A stretch of DNA of 64,000 bases from Chimonanthus salicifolius (GCA_013350335.1 CM023541.1:63181413-63245412); one strand, 5' to 3'. Positions 12,655-25,589 are shown, counted from the stretch's first letter. Notes: a model not told the origin generated them from the letters alone. Translations and numbers: made by a program.

Positions 12655-13061
12655 CAGTGTTAAAAAAACGCCTCCGTCGATAATTTTCTCTCTCCTTTAA
12701 TATCGAGATTTCTCTCTCCTCCAATATTGAAACGGTGAAAAAACTAAAAAAACCGTGAAAAACCGTGAAAACTATATCGGAAGAACCGTTAAAAACCATG
12801 AATAACCGTTAAAAACCACAAAAAACCGTGAAAAACCGTATCGGTTTTAAAAAAAATAATAAAAAAAAATAACTTTTAAATACCGATATTTATGCATATC
12901 GGCCGATATGGTGACCGATATTGCAGACCGAATATCGGCCATATCGGCCGATATTCGTTTTGTACGGTCGATACATATCGTATCGGCCGATATTGTTCGG
13001 TGTTAAAAAATCGATATATATCGGCTGATACGATATGTATTGGCCGATATTTCGAGCTTTG
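12655..13061. mobile_element. hAT-type non-autonomous element (MITE), copy 1, CGATAT/GGCCGATA palindrome family
   Basis: This 407-bp element is flanked by a perfect 8-bp duplication CTTAGGAG (12647-12654 and 13062-13069). The termini CAGTGTTAAAA and CAAAGCTCGAAA (inner strand of the right end) fit the hAT pattern CANNG with 8-bp duplications. The left half is made of short AAAAACCGT/G repeats. The right half contains repeated palindromes such as ATATCGGCCGATAT and a T/A-rich linker. No coding capacity is present. A clear second copy lies at 60976-61375. It is inserted about 650 bp upstream of the GATA start codon. Confidence 0.88.
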
Positions 13062-15308
13062 CTTAGGAGAAGAGAAAGTGGGAAAAATGTAAGTTGTCGC
13101 TTTTTTTCATATTTTTATTTTATTTAAATAGTACATAGTATTTTATATGGTTCATTAATATTACTAGTTTAAAGCATGAATTGTTCATATCTCAATTAAA
13201 AGATATGATTTTAATTAAAAAAATAAAAAAATTATTCAAATCATCTACTTTGTTTATTTAAATCAAGTGTTTATCTATTTTTAATGAAATAATTTATTTT
13301 AAATATTAATATCAACAATTCATTCTTTAATTTTATAAAACCACTAAACTTCACTTGATTATTATACATCATGTGATTCAAAATTGAATCGCGATGCCGA
13401 TACATTCCATATCTTGCTGCCTCTTGTGAGAGGATAGGACAGTGATGTTTGTTCTGTAAATTGGTTCTTACCCTATTTGGGTCCCACAAGAGATAGACCA
13501 CCTTCAAAAAAGTCAAAAACACTTGGGAAGAGATGAGATTCATGTTTCTTCTTTGTCCAAATATCAATGGTTGCAACTTGCAACTCTCTTATTTTTTGTT
13601 AATTGTTTTTCTACCATCCATTAAGCCCACTGATAAAAGTGTGTAACAAAAATTTAGACTAGTCAGATTCTAATAAAGTTTCTTTTTTTTTTGTAATGTA
13701 ATGGATAGTTGATTAGATAAATATAGAATGCGTAAATTTTTACTATTAATTAATTACAAAATTCATATAATTTTTATCTTTTAAATTTTAATAAATATAA
13801 GTTATTGATAAAAAATTATTTTAAACAAAAAATAGACTTTTGTGCATTGACTAATATATAATGTATCGACTGAGATTTAGACCTATAATTAAAAATATAG
13901 ACACTAAGACTTTGTTCATGAATTTGCTTATATTGTATCATCCAAAAACTATATATTATGAGTAACTTCCCCCTAATAGAATATTATGAGAATCAACAGT
14001 TGTGAATGGTGGCATTGATGAATCCAGATTATTAAGTGTCGGAGCATTAAAAAATACCATGCATGTCCAACTAAAACTCACCACATTTGCATTGCTTAGG
14101 CGAATTTTTATCATTTATAATAAAAATATGAGATTTTTTAAATAGCAATACTCATAATTCTTTAATCTAAATGTAAAATTATCAAACTGAAAATAAATTG
14201 TGGAATTAACAAATACTAATGAAAGACCTAATTTCAGAGCTCAGATGGGATATTTTTAATATCTATTGGTGGATGACATATGGTCCAAAAAAATTAATAT
14301 AATGAGAACTAAAAAGACCAAATGTTTATCAAATAGGTTTGGTAGTAGCAATTATTTTGAAGATTTGCTTAGTTTAATGCACAATAAAATATTTAATTTT
14401 GTGACCCCATTTGCATTGGATGTCTGTCTAACTAAGAAAGGCCAATTAAGGTGTTTTGTGTAAACATCAAGCTTTAAAATGTAGGTTTTTATTTTATGTT
14501 ATACATGAACTAAATAAAATTGTTTTCACCTATGCTCCATTACCAACAGTTATTTTTTTTGAAGAAGGAGAAATTTTAGATTTTCTTAAAGTAAAATCAA
14601 ACTTATCTCATGATTTCTATTTGTCTAATTTGAGGTTATAAAATAAATAGTTAGTTGAGAAGGAGTTTTACTTTGAGTTGCTTATGTTACGACTTTAAAT
14701 CATATGATAGAATTATTTGATAAAGTTCAATATTTTGTTATTTGAAAAATCTTTACAATATCTAATCTCTTATTAGAGTCTACATAATTATATTAGAACA
14801 TTAAGCGTAGTATTCTCCTTTAAATTAATGATACGATCTTTTTAACTTTTTATGCTTTAATTATATATCGATCCGAATCAGATGTCTTAGATTCGAATAT
14901 TGAAATCACATGCATCCAGAACTTTATTCAAGGCTCTCATATTTACTGAGAGATGGAAATCTTGAGCTTTTTTATTATTAAAAGAAAATCATAAATTGAT
15001 CTACTTTCACCAATAATCCAATATAACCTTGTCAAAGATGGGTTATTTGGATTGCTCTAGCTTGTCGGATTATATATTTTTATTTTTACATAATTAATAA
15101 ATTATATATTTTTATTTTACATAAACACATGAAACTCTGTACGAACAACTCAAGTTTTTTTGAATTATTAATCTGAATTTAGATTAAGACTGCTCTAAGT
15201 TACAGCTCAGCAATTAAATGTATTGAAGTTGTGCTGATTTCTTTCAGCATAATGCATGCAAGCAGATGTTGTCCCTTGCCTAAAACTGTCTAATCATCAT
15301 TTTCTGTG

Positions 15309-15465
15309 CATGTAGCTCAAGTGATTAACCTTTCACTTCACGAAACCGGAGGTGTTAAAGTTCGAGCCTCCATGGTTTAATGTGGTGTATCTTAATAGCA
15401 GTGTGTATCATACTAACATTGGGTTTTCCACAGTTTCCCACACGTAAATTCAAAAATAAAAAAAT
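15309..15465 (+). mobile_element. Diverged SINE copy
   Basis: An A-box-like TGTAGCTCAAGTGATTAA is followed by a B-box-like GTTCGAGCC, then the family 3' end (tttcccacacgtaaattc) and an A-rich tail. It matches the layout of the full-length SINE at 28091. No target-site duplication could be identified. Confidence 0.6.
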
Positions 15466-18400
15466 AGAGATAATTTAAAAAACTACTGAATAACAGTCAA
15501 TATTAAAAGATCCATCTTTACAAAAAATTAAATATCAATTTTTACATTATTAAAATATAATGGAGGTAATAAATGTTTAATAATAAAATATGAAAAATTA
15601 GAAGTAATTTAAATTGAGGTGGATATAGTGCTTACCTCACTTAGGTAAGAAAAAAATAAAAAAATAAATTTAAAGGTACCAACTACCAAGTAAAAGAATG
15701 GACTTTTTGCTCTTTTAAATAACACATGAATAGTTTTAAACAAGCGAATATTTCTTCATTAGTTATATGTTAAATAATTTGATAAATGACTTGAGTTAAA
15801 TCAGACTCAAATTGCATCCCTTAATTACAAATTTTTCACCTTACATCTGCCAAAAAGTATATTGACCTAACCAAAAAATTAATGAAATGTCTTCTTAAAA
15901 GTCGACGAAGTGTTTTTTTAAAGAAAAAACTCTTAATTGAATATGTTTATTTAATATATTCTATCTTTCTTTGTTGTTTTGATTGTAGGTTTGAAAGGTA
16001 ACTTTCACCTAGACCTCCCAATGGGCCTGAATAGAAGTAGTCTTCTACTGTGCCACCAATCCACCATATAGAGTATCTGTCAACTAAATATGTTGGTTGA
16101 TCCGGACCCACCAATTAACATACTATATCAAGGGTGGGCCACTGCTCAAAATTTGCATAAAGAGGTGCACATTAACCATTTGCATAGTGAGGTCCAACCC
16201 AAATTCAAATTCAGTCCTACTATTTTGAGCCCGAAAATAAGGTCGGATGAGGGCCAAATAGCCAATAAGGTGGTTGGGTTCCTCCTTATAGCCCTACTAT
16301 TTTGATGGACTGAAGATAAGAGTTGTAAGTTGGCTGGGGCAGCAATTCAGCCAAGTCCACTTAGTTTGGGCTTAGTCCAATATTCTGTTCCTGGGGCTTT
16401 GTCTCAGGCAGAGTATTCTGTCTCAAAACGGGTTCAAACCCATTGGTTTTCACCTCATATCCCTGGCCCAATCGAAATCACAAACTGAATGCCATGTTTG
16501 AGACTTTTTCTACTTTCGCATACCCGTTTATCACAGTGTACCGATTTTAGAATGGTGTGATTTGATCAAATTTAGAATAAAACACCATCAAATTTTTAGG
16601 TTTGAGATTTGATCATGTCATATTGAATGTATTTTGATCAGCTTTTGAAGATTTTCTTCCATTTCTTCCAGGTCAAGTGGACCTGTATTTAGGATTTGAG
16701 GATGTTTAGGGCCATTCTCAGGCCTTTGAGCTGATCAAGGGCCATTACTACTGCCCAAAGATGAGGTGAGCCAGCTGGTTATGGGCCACTGTAAAAATTT
16801 GTGGGCTGGACATGGATGACGACATGTAGGTGTAAGTTTAACGTGTTACAAAATGCCTTCCTGAGTTAGCCTTCCGGATTTCAAATATCCACCAAAATCC
16901 AAAATTTTGACTGACATTTGTTAGATACGCTTGGGCCCAAGATGGGTATATCAGGCTTTATTGGTAAATATTGGGAATACTGATATTCTGGGCCAGCCCA
17001 AAATGTCGGCTGAAGCTTTCCGCCCATTTGGGGCCCGAAATATGCCATTGCCGATTTTTGAAACTCAGAGCTAATTACCCAAGTCAGCTACATAGCTTAT
17101 GGGCCGCTGATGAGATCATAAGAACGACTAGAACTCCGACCCCACCGGTTAATCCGGCCTGACCAGGTGATTCAACACAACGTGAATCATGGCATCTTAC
17201 CTACCAATTCAATAGTCTAATCAATGGATTTTTTCATATTTTCCTTTTTTCCAAATAGTATACAGATGAGGTGTGGTTGAAGTAATCCTGTACAGACTAA
17301 ATGCGCCGTTGTTATTGACTCGTAGAGGCCCACTAAATAGAATGATATTAGGTTCATTAAAAAGTTTTTTATTTGACTGTATGATCTATTATGTATAAAA
17401 AATCACCTTAGTTAGATAAATCAAGTCATATTTTTTAAGAGGACACAAAGTTTAGAGATTAAAATTAATTTAAAATTTAGAGAGTTTAAAAAACATGCTT
17501 TGGTTGATCCTATCAAATCGGTTTTTAGTGGGTCCATATATTCAAGTAAAGACATTTTTAATGAATCCATCACCATCTCATTTGATAAATTGCATATCTA
17601 AGTGCGAATAATAATATTGTTAAGACTGAGTACGTGAGTAATTGTTTCGTTGAAAATGAATCCTAAAACCATTGTTTTTTTAATGATCACTTGCACATTG
17701 GTGTGCATGATATTACCCTGCACATGTAGAGGCAAGCCCACTATGTAGAGTGGTAATGATTTGAAAATATGACCCACCAAAACTCACTTTCATTGAATAA
17801 ACTGAAATTAATAAATGTAAAATTTCTAGCCTAAAAGAATACAGCTTGATTGTCCGATCAAAGTGTTTTTTGATGGGCTTAATATTTAAATAAAAACCTT
17901 ATCAATGGACCCATCACTGTCCAATTTTATTTTTTATATTTTATGATGGAGAATGCTAAGACTTCAACACTCTCCGAATAGAGGATAAAACTCTAAGTGT
18001 GCGCAGCTCTTCCAAGTCATGAATATCAAATGAATATGCAAAAGATGTAAACTTTGGACCTTTGATTTTTAAGTCAAAGTATTTGCTGGTTAAGCTATCC
18101 CGTGTAACGTGTCACTCTCTTATTTATTTCCCCCCACTTCCATGTTTAGGTGTGTAAGATCATGCACGAGTAATGCCATTTTGTGTTTTTTCATTATTTT
18201 TTTAAAGTCCTCCAATTTTTAGTTCACTTGATTTGAACATAACACCAAAAGTGTCTGCATCAAACAATGTTAATGACAGAATTTTATATGTAACTGCTAC
18301 CCCTCAATCTTATCTTTGGATATATTAAACTATTCATTAAGATAATTAAAAAATATAATCAAGAGGCAATCGCATGATCTGTGCTTGTTCTTTCTGTCAT

Positions 18401-18631
18401 ATTGAGTATTGACATTTTTTTAAGCATTCCAAGTCTCCAATTTAATATTCAATGTCTAAAGTTCATATGAGTTCATGAGAGTAAATATTGAATTTGGGTT
18501 TGTTGTCTCCTCTTCAGTTTCTACCATTTAGAAGAAATTTGTCTAATCAGAAAAGAACAAATCATAACCACTAAAGATGGCGAAAATTTCAACACAAATA
18601 GTTTAGAATTCTTGTACCATCAGTATCTAAT

Positions 18632-18725
18632 ATTAATTATATGATTTAACTTTTTTATGCTACTAAGAGTTTCAAATAATTAATTTTATGATTTAACTTT
18701 TCTATGCTATTCTGAGTTGCAAAAT
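18632..18725. repeat. Tandem duplication, about 47 bp x 2
   Basis: Two adjacent diverged units share atgatttaacttt and tatgctat at an offset of 47 bp. There is no coding content. Confidence 0.6.
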
Positions 18726-21383
18726 CTGTTAGTTTGGGCTAAAAAATTTGAGCAACATTTCATTTATTTTGATCCATTTTTTGACCCTTTTTCTAATTTC
18801 TAAAATAAAATTCAACTGAAATGTAAATTTTATTTTTTCTGTAAACCCAATACATCAATATTGGCCTGTAAAAAACCCGATAATTTTAGCCAGCATTTTG
18901 ATTCTTGGACAAAGTTTAAAACTTAAAATCCATCTAACCTCTTTTATTATCTTCTCTCTTTAATTCTGTCTAACTTCTTAAAGCTCTCTCTTCCTTATTT
19001 CTCCTCATAACTTTTCAGTTTTTAAGACCACATTTGTTTCAAATATTCTAAATTTTATTTGTATTCTCAATAGCTCACAAAAAAAATTTAAACATGATAT
19101 ATTGGATTATTGAACTATTTGATTTTTAGTTATAATTAATATGAGCAAAATTTTTATATGAAAATGGACCAAATATATTCAGATGGACCCTAATCTAAAT
19201 TAGACCTAGTAAGTCAATAACTTTCTTGTGACTTATCTAAAAGTATGTCAGATGGGATGTATTTCTTCTCATTTTTTTTCATGGTGAGTGGAGAAGGATG
19301 ACATTAGTCCAGCCCATCTAAGGAAAAGAAGAAAGTTACAGAGATATGTCAAGAAAAACCTACCAGCGATGTGAAGTTGATTAGGCTATCTAATCAAATT
19401 CTGCCATTTGTCTTTTATTTTTTATTTTTCTTATTGGTAATATAATTAAGAAAAAGGGATGTGACCACAGTTTCAATGAACCTAAGTCAGAAAAGATCGA
19501 AAGTAGTTTAGGCCATGGATGGTGAAGTCCTTATCACTAGATTTGGGCATCTGCTTTAGAAGGTTAGATTAGGAAGTGCGTTCTTCCTTCATCAATGCCA
19601 TCCATAGCAGAAAAGCACTTGGTTTATATCACTAATAGCAATTATCGTCCTTTGCTACTTTGATAAATCTTCCTTAATCCATTACAGAAACTCAATTAAG
19701 GTTCTAACTTGAGTTAAGAGTTGCCCAAAAAACTTAAAACTCTAGTTGATTTTGTCGCGATCCGAGTTTAATTCAGCTCATAAGATAAGGCTCAATTTAA
19801 AATTGTGCAGTCTCAAGCCTTATATTTGAGGGCCTAATCCAAGTTAAAAGCTTGAATATTGACTTAAACTTATTTAAAGCCGGGGCCCATCATATACATG
19901 TTATACTTATCTTAAATAATCTATTATGATATCTTAATTAAAGATCTTAACTTTTAATTTAAATAATTTTAAATCTTAACCATCTAATTCTCACTTAACC
20001 TAATCCCTAAAATAAGTCCACTCAAATTGACCACTCTCTATTCACATCTCTAAATATAACTTGGAATTACATAGATACTTATATATCACATAGTAATGAG
20101 GAAAACGAGAGAGGAAAAGTTAAATAGAGAAAGGACTGTAAACTTGAGCCCGATGTAAATTTGAGGCTTAGAATTGCAACTTGGCCCTAGCTCGAATTGA
20201 CTCAGGGCCTGACCAAGGCTGCCCGACTTATACCCCTACACTCATCACATAAACAAGTGTTCGGCCTTGAAGTGACTGACCCATAAATAACAGGGCTTGG
20301 TGAATCCATGCTGGGCTCATACTAATTATTGGCATTTATAAAGATGACAACTCGGCACGAACTCTCAAAAGCTTGAAGAGGTTGGCATATGAAAATTGGA
20401 CTTGTTACATGCCAACTTTCAAGAGAATCTTTTTATTGCAATTTTGCACCCTATATTTCTTGCTTTTCATGTAATTGGGTCAATCGTTGAAGTAAATTCC
20501 TAATCCATAATTCCAAAATCAGTTAGATTCAGACATTACTAGTACTAAATCCATTGGGCTTGGTCGGATCGTTCTGAAGGTTCAATGGTCTACTGAGCCA
20601 AGGTTGAAATGTGTTCGATCCAGGTAGTGATTTCAATAGGTAATATAATGAGTCGGTTTGGGCCAGGGCTCCGCATTGCAATTATAGAGATGGGGTCTAA
20701 ATTCGGCCCGTGTATGCTACAATTATTGAAATTAGGCTCCAGTCCTCTCAAAAATAAGTAATAAATGGGCCTTCTGATTCTCACCCATTTTTCCTTCTTC
20801 CTCTCTCACTGTTACGAATTAGGGTTCAGTATAGGTTGGATGGTCAAGATTTTAAATGATTTTATTTGAAGGTTTGGATTTTTTAGATTGAGTTATCAAA
20901 TTAAAGTATATAGTATAATATAAAATATAAAAACATATATTTCGATATAATGAGTCAAAATTCAAACGACGTGAGGCGCTTAAAATAGAAGGCCCAAAAT
21001 TAAGTCAGGCCCTAATTTTTACCCAGACCAAGGCTTGAGCCCGACCAAACTCTTTTTGTTTGGGTTGGCTGGGCCATTTAAACTCGTAGAAAAATTCCCA
21101 AGAATAAGCATGGAAAGAAACGTTTCACCAAAGAACTCAAACTCTAATAAGCATAAAGAAAAGAAAACACAATCCAGGCATTACCCAGGCATAAACCAGG
21201 TTACTGCAAAAGAATATAGCAGCAATAAGTAAGGGAAGTTAAAATCCCTAACACAGAATCTGTGAATGAAAATGTAGAAGGTAGCAGCAAGGTTTACACT
21301 TGGTCCGATTGTCGGTTGCCGGCACGGCCGACGTTGGCATTTCGGCGGGGATTGGATGGTAGGATGCGATTCAAATACTGGAT

Positions 21384-21728
21384 TCAAACTCCATAGACAC
21401 GGCCCATAACGAAGAAGTGGCAAGTGAGTAAACTGTTGGTCCATACCAACCCCCACACATAACATCCCATGCTGAGTTCAACAATGGACGAGACTCGGTA
21501 TGCGAACATGATGTTGAGAAGAGTTACAATGACCCATATTAGAATGCTCCACCTGTCGTTGCGATCGCAGTTGGGTATTCGATCACTTGCCAACCAGAGA
21601 AGCATCATGAAGAAAAGGTAGAGAGAGATGATGAAAGTCACTGCTATGAAAGCATGACGAACTCTAATAGCAGAAGAGACAGCGTTGGTTGTGAAGAAGC
21701 CGAAGAGGAGAGAGCAGAAATGTTTTTT
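21384..21728 (-). pseudogene. Small multi-pass membrane protein, probable frameshifted paralogue of the plus gene
   Basis: The open stretch encodes a hydrophobic protein of about 114 residues that ends in HFFVMGRVYGV and a stop. Its C-terminal half follows the intact neighbour at 23147-23620 segment by segment: IWVIVTLLNIMFAYRVSSIV against IWVVATTVSVTHLVFVSNVS, then a G-x-x-x-W-G-L segment in both. There is no in-frame ATG between the upstream TGA (21731-21729) and the second membrane segment. An ATG at 21750-21748 is in another frame and is separated from this frame by a run of seven A. This suggests a one-base frameshift, a missed 5' exon, or a sequence error. The family is not one I can name. 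The paralogy is my inference from the hydrophobic pattern and weak identity. Confidence 0.5.
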
Positions 21729-22197
21729 TCAGATCATTTCTTCTATTCATGTTAGAGAAGGACAGAGGAAGCATCGATACAGACGGCGAGGTTAGGCAAA
21801 AGGAATAGTGTCAAGAGAGTATTAGAGGAAAGGCGGACGAAGGGCTTTTCGGGGCTGTGAGGTCGGTGGCTGGCTGCCTTCATCTACAGTTGTTTGGAAT
21901 TTACACAACACAACCTGTCTTTTGATTCTTCCATCCCCGCAAGTCATGAAGGTTTTTTTTTATTCGAGTACAGGAGGGACTTTTAATTCTACGAGGAAGA
22001 TCTCTCAACAAACAAGAGAAACGATTAAATAACAATTTTGCCATCTTAGACATTTATTAGAGATGAACAAAAGAATGACAATGAATAGTGTCATTTGGAA
22101 TATATGGGTTCATCTTTTAATTATTTACGAGTTTTTGAATATGGTGATACAGGTAAGTATTTTCTTAAATTATATGAAACTATTAGAAATAGATTAA

Positions 22198-22700
22198 GCG
22201 GAGCCATACAGAAACTGGAAAATTTGTCTCTATACACTTGATTTTGAATTTTTGCGTGAAATTACTATTCTACCCCTGCGTATAAACTCATTCGAACGAA
22301 TTTTCAGTTCATTCTTAGTTCGTTCGAATGAATATATTTATCCGAACGAACAAATTAGTTTAATTTCAGTTCGTTCAAACGAGTGTTCATTCGTTCGAAT
22401 GAACATATATATATATATATATATATATATGTCAATCTTTTACAAAATTCAACTCATTCATTCGAATCAACCAAATTGTTCATTCGAACGAATGAACACT
22501 CATCCAAACGAATTGAAATTACAATGATTTGTTTGTTCGGATGAATACATTATCCGAACGAACTGAAAATGAACTGACAGTTCGTTCACCTCAGTTCGTT
22601 CAAGTGAATAGAACACGGAGGGGTAGAATGGTAATTTCATATGATTTTTTTGAATTTGAGTGTATAGAAATAGGAAAATCAGGCGTCTATATAAGGCGCC
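22198..22700. mobile_element. Mutator-type MITE with 9-bp duplication and GAACGAA palindromes
   Basis: This 503-bp element is bounded by a perfect 9-bp duplication ATAGATTAA (22189-22197 and 22701-22709), the signature of Mutator-like elements. The ends form a long, imperfect terminal inverted repeat of about 80 bp; the best-preserved pair is CTATACACT plus ATTCTACCCCT at 22229-22279 and its complement near 22620-22667. The core is a string of TTCGTTCGAATGAA-like palindromes and an (AT)n run at 22405-22430. It has no coding capacity. It lies 447 bp upstream of the membrane protein gene at 23147, between the two head-to-head genes. Confidence 0.88.
22405..22430. repeat. (AT)n microsatellite
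   Basis: An uninterrupted AT dinucleotide run lies in the middle of the Mutator-type MITE. Confidence 0.9.
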
Positions 22701-23146
22701 ATAGATTAAATGAGGAAGGTATAATAAATTTTATAATTAAATCTATATAAAAAAAATCTAAAAATCTGAATACGTGAATCTTTGCTTTTGAAAACTACTA
22801 ATAATAAAATCATTCTCCGGTTGTTGGAAATTGACGAAGAAGATTCTTAATTCTGTTGACTTCTCATCTATTTCCGAGTCAACGGGGAGAGGAATGTTTA
22901 CTTTCACGTCACTCTCATCTCAAGCGGCAAGGAAGCTGTAAGCGTGTCTCTCTCTATGGGAACCATGTCTGACTTTGGAGACCGGATTCAGAATTTTTTT
23001 TCACTGAAGTCGCTTCTCTTCCTCTAAACCCTTCTTTAAAATCGCCCCACACCCAAATTGTTGAATCATTCACCCTCCCTCTTCTCTTTCTCTCTCTCCC
23101 ACTTTATATTTGTTTAGTCGCCTGAAAACGTCAGTCGGTGAAGGGA

Positions 23147-23620
23147 ATGGAAGCGAATCAGTTGAATTCAAATTCTTTAAAGTCACAAGATTCGATTCCG
23201 AAGCATTATCAATTTTATCGGATTATCATTTTCACCAGTTACTTCTTTTGGTTTAACACTTTCAGTACCCATGATTGGTCAGGCAGCAATTCTGCGGTGG
23301 TGATTCTCATTCTCTCCTTCTTCGTCCAGATCCTGCTCTCTTATTGCTCCATGAACGTCGCCGATCGGTTTCACGGTCATGAGAGAAGAAAGAAGATGAA
23401 GTTTGCAATATGGGTGGTAGCCACCACAGTCAGTGTTACCCATTTAGTTTTCGTTTCCAATGTTTCAGGGCTGAGAATGGGATGGTGGATGTGGGGCTTG
23501 GCTGCTGCCACCACCCTATTCACATTCTTCCTCTACAATGGGAATGCCAAAGATCACAACACCTCCTGTTTTGCCCACAATTCTTCTTCTGCACCACAGT
23601 TAAAGATTTCATCTGCTTAG
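23147..23620 (+). CDS. Small multi-pass membrane protein, function unknown (157 aa)
   Basis: A single-exon open frame of 157 residues. The chosen start is the ATG at 23147 (MEANQ); the frame is open a few codons further but only with a GTG. Hydropathy read by eye gives four membrane segments: about residues 22-43 (RIIIFTSYFFWFNTFST), 50-70 (AVVILILSFFVQILLSYC), 86-106 (FAIWVVATTVSVTHLVFV) and 115-135 (WWMWGLAAATTLFTFFLY). A short basic loop (HGHERRKKMKF) lies between segments 2 and 3, and a polar Ser/Asn-rich tail follows. The upstream sequence is CT-rich with a TATATT motif about 35-45 bp before the start, typical of a plant promoter or 5' UTR. I do not recognise the family. The minus-strand ORF at 21384-21728 appears to be a relative, so these are probably a local head-to-head pair. 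Confidence 0.72.
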   Translation: MEANQLNSNSLKSQDSIPKHYQFYRIIIFTSYFFWFNTFSTHDWSGSNSAVVILILSFFVQILLSYCSMNVADRFHGHERRKKMKFAIWVVATTVSVTHLVFVSNVSGLRMGWWMWGLAAATTLFTFFLYNGNAKDHNTSCFAHNSSSAPQLKISSA

Positions 23621-23853
23621 TGAAAGGCAGTTGCTGCCTCAGTTAAAAAAATTAGTGTTCTCACTCATCTTTAAAACTATTTGGGTACAAAATTAAGTTC
23701 ATCCACCTCATTCTATTCCATTTTTACAGTTAATTTTAGCTATATTTAATGGCTCATTTGGCTTTAAAAATGAGTGGAAATGGAATGAAAACTTGATCTC
23801 CCAGTGGAAAAAATAATAGTAGAAGTGGAATGGAATGAAGAACATTTCATTCT

Positions 23854-24052
23854 CGTTAGAATAAATTACAATTCATATGAAATTAGGATTCATATTTGAT
23901 TAAGAATATAAGTTTGGGTTAATCTTTATTAAGAGATGTATTTGGTATAAGAGTTTGAGTTTGAGTTAAATAGCCTTAGAGTCGGCTAGAAACTATAAAT
24001 ACTATGTAATAACATAGATCATAATACAATATACAGTTTATTAAATTCTACA
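23854..24052 (+). mobile_element. LTR-like fragment (short copia/TRIM-type family)
   Basis: Starts near GTTAGAATAAATTA and ends TTAAATTCTACA, with the internal words AAGAGTTTGAGTTTGAGTT and CTATAAATACTATG (TATA-like). It aligns by eye over much of its length with the inverse of 60407-60586. No flanking duplication was found, so solo LTR is a proposal. Confidence 0.45.
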
Positions 24053-24819
24053 ATTCTCTTTCAAACCGAATGGGTCCGTCTTGTATTTTGAAAGAAGGCC
24101 CATGAGTCCGAACAGGGCCTAAACTTATAAGCATGACTTCATTTTTAGTTCAGAAGCGTCATTTTCATTGAATCAAATCACCCTAATTGCTACTGCTGTT
24201 CTCTATCAGAATGACAGAATGCTGATTGGGTACTCTTGTTTTTTTATAATTAAAGACACTACTTTATTTTTTCCACATGAGAAAGATAAATAAGATCTAA
24301 GTGGGAAAAAACATTCTATCCCTAATTGTAAAAAAATAGCATGCCACAATAATTGGCTGTAGAGAAATTCTAATGAATAGTAACTTGGACTGGAATTGAT
24401 CAGGTTATCATACGAGCAGGGTTCTCATTAACGCCAACAAATAACAAAATCAAGATAATCAACTGTATTATATACAGTGGAGAGGCACAGCGATCCACAA
24501 CGAAGATTTCTGAAATCATGGAATGGGCTCATTAAAAAATTACAGCCGATATCTAATATTTCAACCAAAATTTATCGGTTTAGATATGCGCCAACATTGG
24601 GCAACAGTAAAAAACTAGTGTTACAAGTATCAGCTGATATCTTTCTGTCTCGGTAAGGACTGAACATTTTTTATCCCGCTGAAATTCGAAACTCAGGGAA
24701 TGGGTGCTCAAGCCCAAATGATGTTGGGCCTAAGGGAATGATTGTGATGTCGGCCCATGTGCAGTGTTATTGACCCAATCTTTCGGAAAATTCTAATCAG
24801 CCCAAAAACACAGCCCAGG

Positions 24820-25045
24820 TCAAGCGAGCCTGCTAAATAATTAGACCTGAAGGTCAAGGTAAAGTTCACAAGTCTCACATTGCCTCGTTATAAAAATCAG
24901 TGACTTGTATATATCATAAGAGGCAACCTCCTCTCAATAACTAGCTTTTGAAAGTGAGTTCTACATCAAGACTGTTAACTGCGGAAGCTCACATGATTGG
25001 ACATCTCCCAATAAATTTTAGGTTTCCCCACATCAAAACTTGGGT
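24820..25045 (+). mobile_element. Possible LTR fragment
   Basis: Contains the plant LTR-style phrases tctcacattgcctcgttat and ataagaggcaacctcctctc followed by gtgagttctacatc. Boundaries are not defined and the call rests on general resemblance to plant retroelement LTRs. Confidence 0.3.
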
Positions 25046-25589
25046 TAAAAGAAGGTACATATAGACCATTTCAAAAAAAAAAAAAAAAAGTACATATAGC
25101 ATCACCAAGAGAAGGGGCTTTCCTTGATTTTAAGAGGCCAAGATGAAAATGCAAACATGGTGAATTGGGTGCCTTCAAGATAAAAATGCAAACATGGCAC
25201 AACAGGCCACTTCTACATGAAACAAGATTTGATTGGCAAGAAATTCAGCCTCAATCATCTTATCATCTTACCATGACTGCATAACACTTGCAATCTAATG
25301 AATTAACCAATCAATTCCAACAGGGCTTGTTAGAGAGGTCAGTCAGTTCACATGGACTGAGTTCAGAAGTTCAGAATGGCACAATTACATAACTTACTAA
25401 ACCAATTTCTAAATATTTAACTAAGGAATGCTACAACAATTTTGTGATCCACTAAGATTACACTCTGAACATGAATGGTGAACGTACAAATTCACACCCT
25501 TCAAAGCTTTCGTAGAATATTGCAAGCAAATATAATCATCATCATGACCTGATGGCAGATTACAGCATAGTTTTTTGTCCTTTAAGTAG

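Larger units (their letters stand above)
13070..21380. other. Intergenic AT-rich spacer
   Basis: No convincing exon was found on either strand; the open frames are short and without recognisable domains. The stretch holds a decayed SINE (15309-15465), a small tandem duplication (18632-18725), and segments around 16.1-17.1 and 19.7-21.1 kb that are richer in G+C with recurrent GGCCCA-like words. The last could be promoter or old LTR/hAT debris, but no boundaries could be defined. Confidence 0.5.

Noticed and set aside
20120..21080. Possible further hAT element with GGCCTGACC / CCCGAC words
   Set aside because: Only one plausible end was found and no duplication could be matched.
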